From positions 310,001 to 374,000 of the forward strand of contig NZ_CP117781.1 in the NCBI RefSeq assembly GCF_028657905.1: a stretch of 64,000 nt of DNA, written 5' to 3'. Source of the DNA: Burkholderia sp. FERM BP-3421. GTDB taxonomy: Bacteria; Pseudomonadota; Gammaproteobacteria; Burkholderiales; Burkholderiaceae. The translations under genes and the position numbers were made by a program. Below, piece by piece: positions 1 through 8,579 of the stretch; positions within the stretch are counted from its first letter, which is position 1, and every line of letters begins with the position of its first letter. The notes under the pieces are model-generated. The model ran no database searches. It worked only from the letters and a program-made list of their open reading frames with translations, and was not told the origin of the DNA.

Positions 1-362
1 CCGCCTTGCCCGCGATCGCGCGCCGCCTGGAGGAATTGCCCGCGGGCACGCGCGTCGCGGCCGTGCTGGAAGTCGCGGATTTCTCGGCGCAGGTCGAATT
101 CCGCAGCGCCGCCGAGCTGCATCTGACCTGGCGTCACCGCGACACGGAAGCCGCCGGCGGCGACAGCGCGCTGCTGCACGCGCTCCGCGATCTGCCGCTG
201 CCGTCCGGCGACGGCTACGTGTGGGCGGCCGGCGAGGCCGCCGCGATGCGCGCCGTGCGCCAGCATCTGTGCGGCGAGCGCGGCGTCGACAAGAGCCGCA
301 TCCGCGCGGCCGCCTACTGGAAGCGCGGCGCGGCCGCGGTCCACGAAACGCTCGACGACTGA
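1..362 (+). CDS. Siderophore-interacting protein, C-terminal part (5' end outside window)
   Basis: The reading frame is open from the left edge and ends at TGA 360-362, so only the C-terminal ~119 residues are here. They read ALPAIARRLEELPAGTRV and end with RIRAAAYWKRGAA, the pattern of the ViuB/SIP family of FAD-dependent ferric-siderophore reductases. These cytoplasmic enzymes reduce Fe(III)-siderophore with NAD(P)H to release iron. The stretch seen corresponds to the NAD(P)H-binding half; the FAD domain lies upstream. The assignment rests on remembered family resemblance and is fairly secure. The true start cannot be given. Confidence 0.8.
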   Translation, partial: ALPAIARRLEELPAGTRVAAVLEVADFSAQVEFRSAAELHLTWRHRDTEAAGGDSALLHALRDLPLPSGDGYVWAAGEAAAMRAVRQHLCGERGVDKSRIRAAAYWKRGAAAVHETLDD

Positions 363-489
363 TCCCGCGCAGGTTGCGCGGTTGCATCTACCCGGTGCAT
401 CGCCTATACCTGTTCAAACGCCGAAGCGCGCGCACTGCGCAGCCCCGGCGCGCAAACGGGCACGCCGTTCCGGTGTCGGGGAGGCCACC

Positions 490-786
490 ATGCAAGCGCT
501 CAACCTGATCATTCAGCTGGCAAGCGGCGCGACGGGCGGCAACGTCGCGGGCGCGCTGGCCGAGAAGTATGGCCTCGGTCCGCTCGGCAACACGCTCGCG
601 GGCCTCGTCGGCGGCGGCCTCGGCGGGGAACTCATCAAGTCGGCGCTGGGCGCCTCCGCCCAGGCGGCAGGCGGCTTCGATCTCGGCGCGCTGCTCGGCG
701 ACGTCGGCGCCGGCAGCGCGGGCGGCGCCTGCTTGACGATCGCCGCCGGCCTCGCGCGCGCCCGCTTCGCACGCCGGCTTCACTGA
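490..786 (+). CDS. Small glycine/alanine-rich hypothetical protein
   Basis: This encodes a 98-residue protein starting at the ATG preceded by GGGGAGGCCACC, a good ribosome-binding site. It begins MQALNLIIQLASGATGG and has repeated small hydrophobic blocks (GNTLAGLVGGGLGGELI). It resembles a family of ~95-residue glycine-rich proteins common in Burkholderia and relatives, often mislabelled as DNA methyltransferase. Its function is unknown and there is no catalytic motif. The last ~20 residues (SAGGACLTIAAGLARARFARR) are more basic than I expect for the family and may have diverged. An upstream in-frame start at 382 would add 36 basic, low-complexity residues and is less likely. Confidence 0.6.
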   Translation: MQALNLIIQLASGATGGNVAGALAEKYGLGPLGNTLAGLVGGGLGGELIKSALGASAQAAGGFDLGALLGDVGAGSAGGACLTIAAGLARARFARRLH

Positions 787-798
787 GCGCGCGCCGCC

Positions 799-1038
799 AT
801 GAACACGAACCCGCGTCGCGCGCCCTCCGCGGTTCTGCTGCGTCGTCTCAGGATCGCCGGCTACTGCGGCCTGGCCGCCATCGCGCTCGCGCTGTTCGTC
901 GCGATGTGCGCGATCCTCGCCGACAGCGCGCTCGATCGGCAAACCGCGCGACCCGTGATGGACGACGGCACCGAACTGCATGGCGGCACGCCCGCCGCCG
1001 GATCGGCCGCCCCTGCTCAAGCGGGCCCGTCCAGCTGA
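799..1038 (+). CDS. Small single-pass membrane protein, unknown function
   Basis: This is a 79-residue ORF starting 12 bases after the preceding gene. It has a basic N-terminus (residues 1-19), one hydrophobic segment (about 20-42, GYCGLAAIALALFVAMCAIL) and a polar tail rich in G, A and P. It is probably anchored in the inner membrane with the tail outside. I do not recognise the family. The spacing suggests co-transcription with the preceding small gene. Confidence 0.45.
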   Translation: MNTNPRRAPSAVLLRRLRIAGYCGLAAIALALFVAMCAILADSALDRQTARPVMDDGTELHGGTPAAGSAAPAQAGPSS

Positions 1039-1063
1039 GCGCGCCGCCGCACAGCGTCCTGCC

Positions 1064-1648
1064 TCAGCGCGCGCGCAGGCGGCCGAACAGCCGCGCGTGC
1101 AATGCCTCGCCGATCCGATCGCACAGCGCGGTCAGCCCGCGCCCGTAAAGGTGCACGGCCAGCGCGCCCGCGGTGCCCACCAGCACGCCGCCCACCATGT
1201 CGAGCGGCCAGTGCACGCCTGCATAGATGCGACCCCACGCCACCGCGAGCGCGACGCCGATCAGCGCCGCCCCGGCCGCGCGCGTCGTGCGCGCGAGCAG
1301 CAGGCCCGCCGTGATGCTCCACACGAAGGTCATGTGATTGCTCGGAAACGAGCCGTCCGGCGCATGCGGGATCAGCTGCGCGCCGACGCCCGCGACGAAC
1401 GGCCGGGGCGAATACCAGAACGTCGAGATCACCTGCGCGAGCGCGAGCGCCGCGCATGCGGCGAGAGCCGCCTCGATCGCCTGACGACGCGTCGCGTGCT
1501 GCGCGCCGAGCGCCCAGGTCAGGGCCAGCAACAGCGGTACGACATAGACGAGCCACCGCGCACAGAACACGGCGAGATGAACGACGGCGGGATGGGGGGT
1601 GGAACCGGCGTTGAGCGCGGTGAAGACGATGAGATTGAAATTCTGCAT
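1064..1648 (-). CDS. PAP2-family phosphatase, probable undecaprenyl-diphosphatase
   Basis: This ~194-residue polytopic membrane protein carries the three PAP2 signatures in order: WYSPRPF (motif 1, RP), PSNHMTF (motif 2, with catalytic His) and GRIYAGVHWPLD (motif 3, R-x5-H-x3-D). BcrC-type members dephosphorylate undecaprenyl pyrophosphate at the periplasmic face, recycling the lipid carrier for cell-wall synthesis. Lipid-phosphate phosphatase activity on another substrate is possible. I take MQNFNL as the start because the hydrophobic core follows immediately. An in-frame start at 1687 adds 13 residues and cannot be excluded. Confidence 0.75.
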   Translation of the reverse strand: MQNFNLIVFTALNAGSTPHPAVVHLAVFCARWLVYVVPLLLALTWALGAQHATRRQAIEAALAACAALALAQVISTFWYSPRPFVAGVGAQLIPHAPDGSFPSNHMTFVWSITAGLLLARTTRAAGAALIGVALAVAWGRIYAGVHWPLDMVGGVLVGTAGALAVHLYGRGLTALCDRIGEALHARLFGRLRAR

Positions 1649-1858
1649 GGAATCGAAACGGGGGACAAAGCGCACGAACCGAATCAATCGATGCGCGCGA
1701 TGATGCCGGACGCGTACACCGGAAGAGACGCCGGAATCCGGTGCGCCACGAATTGAAAGAAAGCGCCGGATTATAACGACGCCGGGGTTTGAACACGTGT
1801 GCAGCGCAGAAGTTCAACCGTCCTTATCGAGGCCGACCCACCCCATCGACGCCCGATA

Positions 1859-1897
1859 TCCCGTAAGCTCTCACCTTGCATCCCGGAAATGCTCACC
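1859..1897 (-). repeat. Pair of origin-type iterons upstream of adc
   Basis: Two 17-bp sites read on the minus strand as GGTGAGAGCTTACGGGA (1859-1875) and GGTGAGCATTTCCGGGA (1881-1897). Both fit the GGTGARNNTTTTCGGGA-like iteron of the replication origin about 24 kb away, and they are phased by 22 bp, two helical turns. They lie in the 456-base gap between the PAP2 gene and adc, roughly 210 bases before the adc start, in a locally AT-richer stretch. I see no gene in this gap. The sites could be distal Rep-binding sites or could affect adc transcription. Confidence 0.65.
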
Positions 1898-2104
1898 TTC
1901 TGAAAGCCTGATGTACGGCGAGCAGCGCCACCATGCAAGCTTAGGCAAGAATCCATCAGACTTGTCTCAAGATTATCAATACTCATTCGCTCGATATCTC
2001 GAAAGACGCAATAATCTTTTCCATTTGCGGCATCGCACAATCGATACACAGAAGCATACGATATCGACACCTCTCATCCACGAAGCGATCAACAAGGAGT
2101 CCGC

Positions 2105-2845
2105 ATGAATCCCAGCCAGGTCCGGTCGAAAGCATTTGCGATGCCTCTTACCAGCCCAGCATTCCCGATGGGCCCTTATCGCTTCGTCAATCGGGAGTTC
2201 CTGATCATCACGTATCGCACCGACATGGACCGGCTGCGCGAGATCGTTCCGGAGCCGCTGAAGGTGGTCGAGCCGCTCGTGCATTACGAATTCATCCGCA
2301 TGCCGGATTCGACCGGCTTCGGCGACTACACCGAGAGCGGCCAGGTGATCCCGGTCGAATTCAACGGTCAGCCCGGCGGCTACACGCTCGCGATGTACCT
2401 GAACGATCACCCGCCGATCGCGGGCGGCCGCGAGCTGTAGGGCTTCCCGAAGAAGCTCGCGCAACCGACGCTCGAAACCCACATCGACACGCTGATCGGC
2501 ACGCTCAACTATGGCCCGGTGCGGGTTGCGACCGGCACGATGGGCTACAAGCACCGCGAGCTGGACAACGCCGAGCAGACGAAGCGCCTCGCCGGCGCGA
2601 ATTTCCTGCTGAAGATCATCCCCCACGTCGACGGCTCGGCGCGGGTATGCGAACTCGTGCGCTACTACCTGCAGGACATCAAGATGAAGGGCGCCTGGAC
2701 CGGCCCGGCGTCGCTGCAACTCGCGCCGCATGCGCTCGCGCCGGTCGCGGAGCTGCCGGTGCTCGAAATCGTCGAGGCCCGGCACCTGATCGCCGACCTG
2801 ACGCTCGACCTCGGCGAAGTCGTCTACGATTACCTCGCGCAGTGA
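2105..2845 (+). pseudogene. adc: Acetoacetate decarboxylase, interrupted by an in-frame amber codon
   Basis: The full-length frame matches acetoacetate decarboxylase (about 246 residues), which converts acetoacetate to acetone and CO2 through a Schiff base on lysine. The frame is intact except for TAG at 2438-2440, within GGREL*GFPKKLAQPTL. I recall a tryptophan there (TGG, one base from TAG). The stop precedes the PKK segment holding the Schiff-base lysine, so the 111-residue product would be inactive. SD AAGGAG lies upstream of ATG 2105. Everything after the stop is well conserved in frame, so the mutation is recent or a sequencing error. The gene leads the bdhA-patatin operon. Confidence 0.85.
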
Positions 2846-2888
2846 CGCACGCGTTTTCTTCCTTTCACTTCTTACTGGGAATTCGATC

Positions 2889-3674
2889 ATGAGCAATCTG
2901 AATGGCAAGACGGCGGTCGTGACGGGCGCGGCGAGCGGGATCGGCAAGGAGATCGCGCTGGAACTGGCGAAGGCGGGCGCGGCGGTGGCGATCGCGGACC
3001 TGAACCAGGACGGCGCGAACGCGGTGGCGGAACAGATCAGGCAGGCGGGCGGCAAGGCGATCGGCGTCGCGATGGACGTGACCAGCGAGGAAGCGGTCAA
3101 CAGCGGGATCGACAAGGTGGCGGCGGCCTTCGGCACGATCGACATCCTGGTGTCGAACGCGGGCATCCAGATCGTGAATCCGATCGAGAACTATGCGTTC
3201 TCGGACTGGAAAAAGATGCAGGCGATCCACGTCGACGGCGCGTTCCTGACGACCAAGGCGGCGCTCAAGTACATGTACAAGGACGATCGCGGCGGCGTGG
3301 TGATCTACATGGGCTCGGTGCACTCGCACGAGGCGTCGCCGCTGAAGTCGGCCTATGTGACGGCGAAGCACGGCTTGCTGGGCCTCGCGCGCGTGCTGGC
3401 CAAGGAAGGCGCGAAGCACAACGTGCGCTCGCACGTGGTGTGTCCGGGCTTCGTGCGCACGCCGCTCGTCGACAAGCAGATTCCGGAGCAGGCGAAGGAA
3501 CTCGGCATCAGCGAAGACGACGTGATCAAGCATGTGATGCTCGGCAACACGGTGGACGGCGTGTTCACCACGGTCGAGGACGTCGCGCAGACGGTGCTGT
3601 TCCTGTCCGCGTTCCCGAGCGCGGCGTTGACCGGCCAGTCGTTCATCGTCAGTCACGGATGGTTCATGCAATGA
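2889..3674 (+). CDS. bdhA: 3-hydroxybutyrate dehydrogenase (short-chain dehydrogenase)
   Basis: This 261-residue SDR has TGAASGIG (residues 12-19, cofactor loop), the NAG motif (VSNAGIQIV) and the catalytic Ser...Tyr-x3-Lys in MGSVHSHEA...SAYVTAKHG. It ends with the C-terminal SHGWFMQ typical of D-3-hydroxybutyrate dehydrogenases. It interconverts (R)-3-hydroxybutyrate and acetoacetate with NAD(H) in the cytoplasm, in PHB turnover. It starts 43 bases after adc and its stop overlaps the ATG of the patatin gene (ATGA), so the three genes form one operon for C4 ketone-body and PHB metabolism. Confidence 0.9.
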   Translation: MSNLNGKTAVVTGAASGIGKEIALELAKAGAAVAIADLNQDGANAVAEQIRQAGGKAIGVAMDVTSEEAVNSGIDKVAAAFGTIDILVSNAGIQIVNPIENYAFSDWKKMQAIHVDGAFLTTKAALKYMYKDDRGGVVIYMGSVHSHEASPLKSAYVTAKHGLLGLARVLAKEGAKHNVRSHVVCPGFVRTPLVDKQIPEQAKELGISEDDVIKHVMLGNTVDGVFTTVEDVAQTVLFLSAFPSAALTGQSFIVSHGWFMQ

Positions 3675-4882
3675 AGCCGCACGCCAGAACCGAAAAGCAG
3701 GCGGTCGATCCAGCCGACCTGCACGAGACCAGCATCACGCCGCCTCACGTGTTGCCGTACGAGACGATCGCGCTCGTGCTGCAAGGCGGCGGCGCGCTCG
3801 GTGCCTACCAGGCGGGGGTGTTCGAGGGCCTGCATGAAGCAGGCGTTCCGCTCAACTGGATCGCCGGCATCTCGATCGGCGCGCTCAACACCGCGCTGAT
3901 CGCCGGCAATCCGCCGGAACGGCGCGTTGAGCGCCTGCGCGAATTCTGGGAAACGATCTGCCAGCCCGCGTTCTTCCCCGCGCTGCCGGCCGCGTTCGAG
4001 TTCGCGCTGTTCAACAGTCACGATTCGGTGCGCACCTTCTTCACGGCGAGCCAGGCGGCCAGCGCGGTGATGCAGGGCCAGCGCGGCTTCTTCGTGCCGC
4101 GCTTCCCGCCGCCGCTCCCGGGCGCCACCCAACCGCCCGGGAAGGTCAGCTACTACGACACCTCCGCGCTGCGCGCGACGCTGCTCAAGCTGTGTGATTT
4201 CGACCGCATCAACTCGGGCGAAACGCGGGTGTCGGTCGGCGCCGTGAACGTCGGCACCGGCAACTTCATCTACTTCGACAACACGAAGACGACGCTTCGG
4301 CCCGAGCACTTCATGGCCTCGGGCGCGCTGCCGCCCGCGTTCCCGCCCGTCGAGATCGACGGCGAGTTCTACTGGGACGGCGGCATCGTCTCGAACACGC
4401 CGCTCATGGAAGTGCTGCGCGCGTCGCCGCGACGTGACACGCTCGCGTTCCAGGTCGACCTGTGGAGCGCGCGCGGGCCGCTGCCGGAATCGATGAACGA
4501 CGTCACCGAACGCACCAAGGACGTCCAGTACTCGAGCCGCACGCGCTTCGTCACCGACACCCTGCAACGCGAACAGCGCTTTCGCAACGTGCTGCGCCGC
4601 GTGCTCGACCAGGTGCCGGAAGCGCAGCGCAAGAGCGATCCGTGGTGCCAGCAGGCCGAGGTGCTGTCATGCAGCAAGCGCTACAACGTGCAGCACCTGA
4701 TTTATGAGCAGAAGGCCTACGAGCAGCACTACAAGGACTACCAGTTCGGCTTGTCCACGATGCGCGACCACTGGAGCGCCGGGCTCACCGACATCCGGCG
4801 CACGCTGTCGGTCAAGGACGGGCTCGCGCTGCCCGACAACGACGCGGGCTTCGTCACGCACGATATCCACCGCATGCGCTGA
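3671..4882 (+). CDS. Patatin-like phospholipase with C-terminal DUF3734
   Basis: This 403-residue protein has the patatin features: oxyanion loop LQGGGALGAYQAG, nucleophile GISIG and the Asp of WDGG, forming a Ser-Asp dyad. The last ~120 residues (from about DRFVTDTLQREQRFRN to the end) match the DUF3734 extension found in long beta-proteobacterial patatins. It probably hydrolyses acyl esters (phospholipids or PHB-related oligomers) in the cytoplasm. The start is the ATG overlapping the bdhA stop by four bases, supporting translational coupling. The adc-bdhA-patatin order is a familiar Burkholderia arrangement and points to a role in PHB or acyl-chain mobilisation. Confidence 0.85.
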   Translation: MKPHARTEKQAVDPADLHETSITPPHVLPYETIALVLQGGGALGAYQAGVFEGLHEAGVPLNWIAGISIGALNTALIAGNPPERRVERLREFWETICQPAFFPALPAAFEFALFNSHDSVRTFFTASQAASAVMQGQRGFFVPRFPPPLPGATQPPGKVSYYDTSALRATLLKLCDFDRINSGETRVSVGAVNVGTGNFIYFDNTKTTLRPEHFMASGALPPAFPPVEIDGEFYWDGGIVSNTPLMEVLRASPRRDTLAFQVDLWSARGPLPESMNDVTERTKDVQYSSRTRFVTDTLQREQRFRNVLRRVLDQVPEAQRKSDPWCQQAEVLSCSKRYNVQHLIYEQKAYEQHYKDYQFGLSTMRDHWSAGLTDIRRTLSVKDGLALPDNDAGFVTHDIHRMR

Positions 4883-4956
4883 GCGCGCCGCATCAAGCCG
4901 GTGCGCACCCGCGCGCCGGTTGTTTCCGACGTCTCATTCCCCGCCCTCGCATCGCC

Positions 4957-5421
4957 ATGCCGATCCTCATCGCCTTCATCGTGCTCGCCGCCCTCGTCTG
5001 GGGCGCCGTCTATGCCTTCCAGTCGATCGCCGCGCACTTCGGTGAGCCGATCGCGATCGGTGCGGCCGTCATCGCGGCGGCGGCGCTCGTCGCGCTGGTG
5101 TCGTGGTGGCTGCGCCGGCGGCGCGACATCGCGCCCAATACGAAGCAGGACGGCTGGACCCATGAATTCCGGCACGCCGGGGCCACGCTGCGGCTGTCGG
5201 CGACCAAGGGCCTGCTGTCGCTGTCGCAGGACGGCAAGGAAGGGCTCTACACGCTGACCGAGCTGACCGGCTGCGCGGCCGAAGCCGCCAACGACGCGCG
5301 GTGCCTGATCGTCAAGGTGCGCGACCCGCAACGCGCCGCGTGGACGCTGCCGATGCGCAGCAAGCGCGATGCGCAGCGCTGGGCGCGCGTGCTGTCGCTC
5401 GCGCAGACCCAGCGCCTGTGA
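4957..5421 (+). CDS. Membrane protein, unknown function
   Basis: This 154-residue protein has two hydrophobic segments (about residues 2-22 and 33-53), then WWLRRRRDI and a soluble ~100-residue C-terminal domain containing TLRLSATKGLLSLSQDG. The basic run after the second segment puts the soluble part in the cytoplasm. I do not recognise the family. The gene stands alone, 74 bases after the patatin gene. The ~230 bases that follow, to 5651, hold no gene I can support. Confidence 0.6.
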   Translation: MPILIAFIVLAALVWGAVYAFQSIAAHFGEPIAIGAAVIAAAALVALVSWWLRRRRDIAPNTKQDGWTHEFRHAGATLRLSATKGLLSLSQDGKEGLYTLTELTGCAAEAANDARCLIVKVRDPQRAAWTLPMRSKRDAQRWARVLSLAQTQRL

Positions 5422-5651
5422 GAGGCGCGCCGCAGCCGCCCCCGGCGCGCGGCGCGCACCGGCCTGCCTGGGGAACAGCCCCCTTCTTGTGCCCGATGTA
5501 ATGACCGAAAGAAAGCGCCGGCCAGAAAGAGCGGTCGCGCCCTCGTCACGTCGCCCTCGCTGTCGTGCCTTCAGCGTGACAGTGCCCTTCGCCTAACGTA
5601 CGATAGTCCGGAACGTGCCTTCATCGCAGATACTCACGACAGCCTGCATCG

Positions 5652-6533
5652 ATGAATCGTCATCCGGACTTGGAACTGCCCCAAGTGACACTATGCGCAG
5701 CCGACTCGGTCCATCCGGCGCTCGCCGCCCGCGCGCTGGACATCTCGGCTGCGCAATGCGCGTTCGCCGACGCGATCCTGTTCAGCCACGAAGCCGTGCC
5801 GAGCAGCGCACGCACGGTACTGATTCCCCGCCTGCAGTCGGGGGCGGAATATTCTGCCTTCATGGTCAAGGATCTCGCGAGTCATGTGACCACGCCTTGG
5901 GCCCTGGTCGTTCAGTGGGACGGCTATGTGGTGAACGCGGCCGCATGGAGCCATGCGTTCCTCACGTACGACTACATCGGGGCATGCTGGCCGTTCCACC
6001 AGGACGGCATGAATGTGGGCAACGGCGGATTTTCCTTGCGCTCGGCGAAATTACTGCAGGCGCTTGCCGATCCGCGAGTTGAACTTATTCCCGGCATGAA
6101 CGAGGATGATTTGATCTGCCGGGCATACCGGCCGTTCCTGGAGACCGAGTATGGCATTCGATTTGCGCCTGCGGAGGTCGCGGCCCGCTTTTCCTATGAA
6201 CATACCCGGCCCACAGCGCCGACATTCGGCTTTCATGCCGCGTACAACATGTGGCGACACGTCGACGACGAGGCGTTGATGGACATCGTCCGCACGCTGA
6301 ACGAGCGGACCTTCACATCGACCATGGTCATGCAGTTGCTGATGGTCTACTGCGAGCTGCGGAAATTCCCCTGCGTGAAGACAATGTACGAACGCTATCG
6401 TCGTCTCTGGAGCCCGCAACAGCTCAAGCAAAACATGGTGAATATGGGCCTCCCCGGCGACGTCGCCTTGACGTATATCGACATCTGCGAAAAGACAGCG
6501 AACATATCTGGCGACAGCGCTCGTCTTGAGTAA
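5652..6533 (+). CDS. DUF5672 family protein, possible glycosyltransferase
   Basis: This 293-residue soluble protein has the DUF5672 hallmarks VVQWDGYVVN, YDYIGACWPFH, VGNGGFSLRS and NEDDLICR. The family resembles GT-A glycosyltransferases, and the conserved acidic residues (WDG, EDD) could bind metal and nucleotide sugar, but no reaction is established to my knowledge. The part from about residue 200 on appears alpha-helical. Base composition is lower in GC than the flanks, consistent with an accessory gene. It stands alone between unrelated genes. Confidence 0.7.
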   Translation: MNRHPDLELPQVTLCAADSVHPALAARALDISAAQCAFADAILFSHEAVPSSARTVLIPRLQSGAEYSAFMVKDLASHVTTPWALVVQWDGYVVNAAAWSHAFLTYDYIGACWPFHQDGMNVGNGGFSLRSAKLLQALADPRVELIPGMNEDDLICRAYRPFLETEYGIRFAPAEVAARFSYEHTRPTAPTFGFHAAYNMWRHVDDEALMDIVRTLNERTFTSTMVMQLLMVYCELRKFPCVKTMYERYRRLWSPQQLKQNMVNMGLPGDVALTYIDICEKTANISGDSARLE

Positions 6534-6631
6534 CAGCGCGCGTCGAACCGAAGCCGGGGGCCGCACGCCGTGCAGGCAAGTCGCACGGCTCGTGCGGCCC
6601 CAGCGCCTGTGACGCACGCGGCGGCGGCCGA

Positions 6632-8173
6632 CTACCCGCCGCGCGTGCCGGCTTCTCGCTTCGGGAACAACACGCCCTCCCGTACCCGATTGCCCGGCGC
6701 GACGCCCTCGCCCCAGCGCGCCTCCCAACGCGGCGGCGCCGCCAGTCCCAGCCATTCGCACAGCGTGGTCATCTTGCCCGGCATCACCGGATGCAGCAGG
6801 CCCGCGACGCGCCCCAGCCCTTCGACCACCAAGTACAGCACCGTATCGAGCCGCGCGGATGCGTCGGCGTCCGCCTGCCTCGCCAGCACCCACGGCGCGC
6901 GATGCGCGACATAGGCATTGAGTTCCTGCACGAGCGCCATGACCTGCTCGACCGCGCGCCCGAGCCGCATGTCGTCGACGAGCGCGAGCACATGCGCGGG
7001 CAGTGCGTCGGCGCGCGCGATCAGCGCCGCCTCCTCCGCATCGTAGCCATGCGGCGCGGGCACCCGGCCGCCGCGATACTTCGCCACCATCGACAGCGTG
7101 CGCGAGACGAGATTGCCGAGATCGTCGGCCAACTCCCCGCTCAGGCGCCGCGCGAGGACCGCATGGCTGATGATCCCGTCGAAGCCGAAGCTCACCTCGC
7201 GGACCAGCGTGTAGCGCAACGCATCGACGCCGTAGGTGTCCGCCGCTTCGAGCGGATCGACGCCGTTGCCGAGCGACTTGCTCATCTTGCGGCCGTCCGC
7301 GCCGAGCAGATGGCCCGACACATGCAGGCGCCGATAGGGCGCGATGCCGAGCGCGTGCAGCATGCTCAGCCAGAACAGCGTGTGCGTGCGCAGGATGTCC
7401 TTGCCGATCACATGCCGCACGGTCGGCCAGTACGCGGCGAAATCGGGATGGTCCGGATAGCCGAGCGACGACACGTAGCTGAGCAGCGCATCGAACCAGA
7501 CGTAGGTCACATGCCCGGCGTCCCACGGAATCGGAATCCCCCACGCGAGACGCTCGACGGGTCGCGAGATGCTCAGATCGCCGATCGGCTCCGCCAGCAG
7601 CTTCAGCACTTCGTTGCGGTACTGCGCGGGCTGGATCAGGTCCGGCTCGTCGCGCAGCAGCGCGCGCATCCAGTCGCGATGCCGCTCCATCCGGAAGAAA
7701 TAGTTGGGCTCGCGCCGCGGCACGGGCGGCTCCTTGTCCTCGGGCAGCTTGCCGTCCACCAGTTCCTTGTCGGTGACGAAACGCTCCTGGCCGACCGAAT
7801 AGAGGCCTTCATACTCCGCCAGATAGATGTCGCCGGCCTCGTGCAGCCGCGCGAGGCACGCGGACACCACCTCGGCGTGCGCGGGCGCGGTGGTGCGGAC
7901 GAACCGGTCCGGCTCGACGGCCAGCCGCCGCCATGCGTCCTCGAACGAACGCGCGTGACGCTCGGCGAACGCACGCGGCATCTCGTTCGCCTGCTGCGCG
8001 GCGCGCGCGATCTTCTCGCCGTGCTCGTCGGCGCCCGTGAGCGAGATCACCGCGTGCCCGGCCGCGCGCAGGTAGCGGGCCATGATGTCGGCGTGCACGC
8101 TCGCATAGGCATGGCCGAGATGGGGCCGGTCGTTGACGTAGTAAATCGGCGTGGTGATGTATCGAACCGTCAT
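6632..8173 (-). CDS. metG: Methionyl-tRNA synthetase, short second-copy type
   Basis: This 513-residue class I synthetase has HLGH (residues 18-21, HIGH box) and KMSKS within RKMSKSLGN (about residue 300). It charges tRNA-Met. It lacks the C-terminal tRNA-binding extension of the ~700-residue housekeeping enzyme, so on a secondary replicon it is probably a paralogue; the main copy cannot be seen here. The start is ATG 8173, preceded on the minus strand by GGAGAGGCC. A terminator-like hairpin and a small ORF lie just upstream, suggesting attenuation control. Confidence 0.9.
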   Translation of the reverse strand: MTVRYITTPIYYVNDRPHLGHAYASVHADIMARYLRAAGHAVISLTGADEHGEKIARAAQQANEMPRAFAERHARSFEDAWRRLAVEPDRFVRTTAPAHAEVVSACLARLHEAGDIYLAEYEGLYSVGQERFVTDKELVDGKLPEDKEPPVPRREPNYFFRMERHRDWMRALLRDEPDLIQPAQYRNEVLKLLAEPIGDLSISRPVERLAWGIPIPWDAGHVTYVWFDALLSYVSSLGYPDHPDFAAYWPTVRHVIGKDILRTHTLFWLSMLHALGIAPYRRLHVSGHLLGADGRKMSKSLGNGVDPLEAADTYGVDALRYTLVREVSFGFDGIISHAVLARRLSGELADDLGNLVSRTLSMVAKYRGGRVPAPHGYDAEEAALIARADALPAHVLALVDDMRLGRAVEQVMALVQELNAYVAHRAPWVLARQADADASARLDTVLYLVVEGLGRVAGLLHPVMPGKMTTLCEWLGLAAPPRWEARWGEGVAPGNRVREGVLFPKREAGTRGG

Positions 8174-8189
8174 GGCCTCTCCGGAAATG

Positions 8190-8219
8190 AAAAAGGGACG
8201 CCCGCGGCGTCCCTTTTTT
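8190..8219 (-). terminator. Terminator-type hairpin in the metG 5' leader (possible attenuator)
   Basis: An 8-bp GC stem (GGGACGCC pairing with GGCGTCCC, 3-base loop) is flanked by A5 and T6 runs, so it can terminate in either direction. On the minus strand its U-run ends only 16 bases before the metG ATG, with the SD GGAGAG in between. A terminator in that position would block metG unless read through or disrupted. It follows a short peptide ORF whose stop is at 8235. Confidence 0.7.
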
Positions 8220-8234
8220 ACAAGCAAAAAGCCC

Positions 8235-8303
8235 TCAGCGCCCGGGTGGATAACCTGCCAGGGGCATACGCATCGAACGGAAGAAGACTTGAGTGGCTTG
8301 CAT
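8235..8303 (-). CDS. Candidate leader peptide upstream of metG
   Basis: This 22-codon ORF begins MQATQVFF and ends RSMRMPLAGYPPGR before TGA. Two Met codons sit close together, and PPG, a strong ribosome-stalling motif relieved by EF-P, is the penultimate block before the stop. It ends 15 bases before the attenuator-like hairpin. The arrangement fits a leader in which ribosome position decides whether metG is transcribed. No clear SD precedes ATG 8303. The same frame is open to 8501, so a longer version is possible. Expression is unproven. Confidence 0.4.
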   Translation of the reverse strand: MQATQVFFRSMRMPLAGYPPGR

Positions 8304-8445
8304 GAATGAGTGGATTGAATCAGGTGGCGAACCGGCGGCCGTGACCGCGTGCGATTCATCGTGACAGGTAACGCAGCGCGTGTCCAGCGGCGAGGTGTGT
8401 GAAGCGGTAGCCCGGCGACCGGATCCCGGCGCATCGGCGACACGC

Positions 8446-8462
8446 TCCCGACAAATCTCACC
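8446..8462 (-). repeat. Isolated origin-type iteron
   Basis: On the minus strand this reads GGTGAGATTTGTCGGGA, a one-base deviation from the origin iteron pattern. It lies in the gap between the PhzF gene and metG, upstream of the metG leader region, in the same minus orientation as the other left-arm copies. Confidence 0.55.
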
Positions 8463-8579
8463 CTTCATGGCAGCCGCACCGCCAACGTGAGCGTTGCGCA
8501 CGCAATCGACTCACCGTCGTGCCTCGCGAACGAACGGCATGCATGTGCGCGTCCGGGAAAAAGGACGGACGCCTATCCG

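Noticed and set aside
1797..2108. Open frame of ~100 codons in the AT-rich gap before adc
   Set aside because: It has no ribosome-binding site and no recognisable family, and it runs across two iterons and the adc start; it is more simply intergenic sequence.
2438..2440. TAG as a pyrrolysine or other recoded codon
   Set aside because: No pyl genes are visible and Burkholderia is not known to use pyrrolysine; a one-base change from TGG is simpler.
2447..2463. Iteron-like sequence TCCCGAAGAAGCTCGCG in adc
   Set aside because: It is two mismatches from the reversed iteron and is fully explained by the conserved PKKLA codons, so it is probably coincidence.
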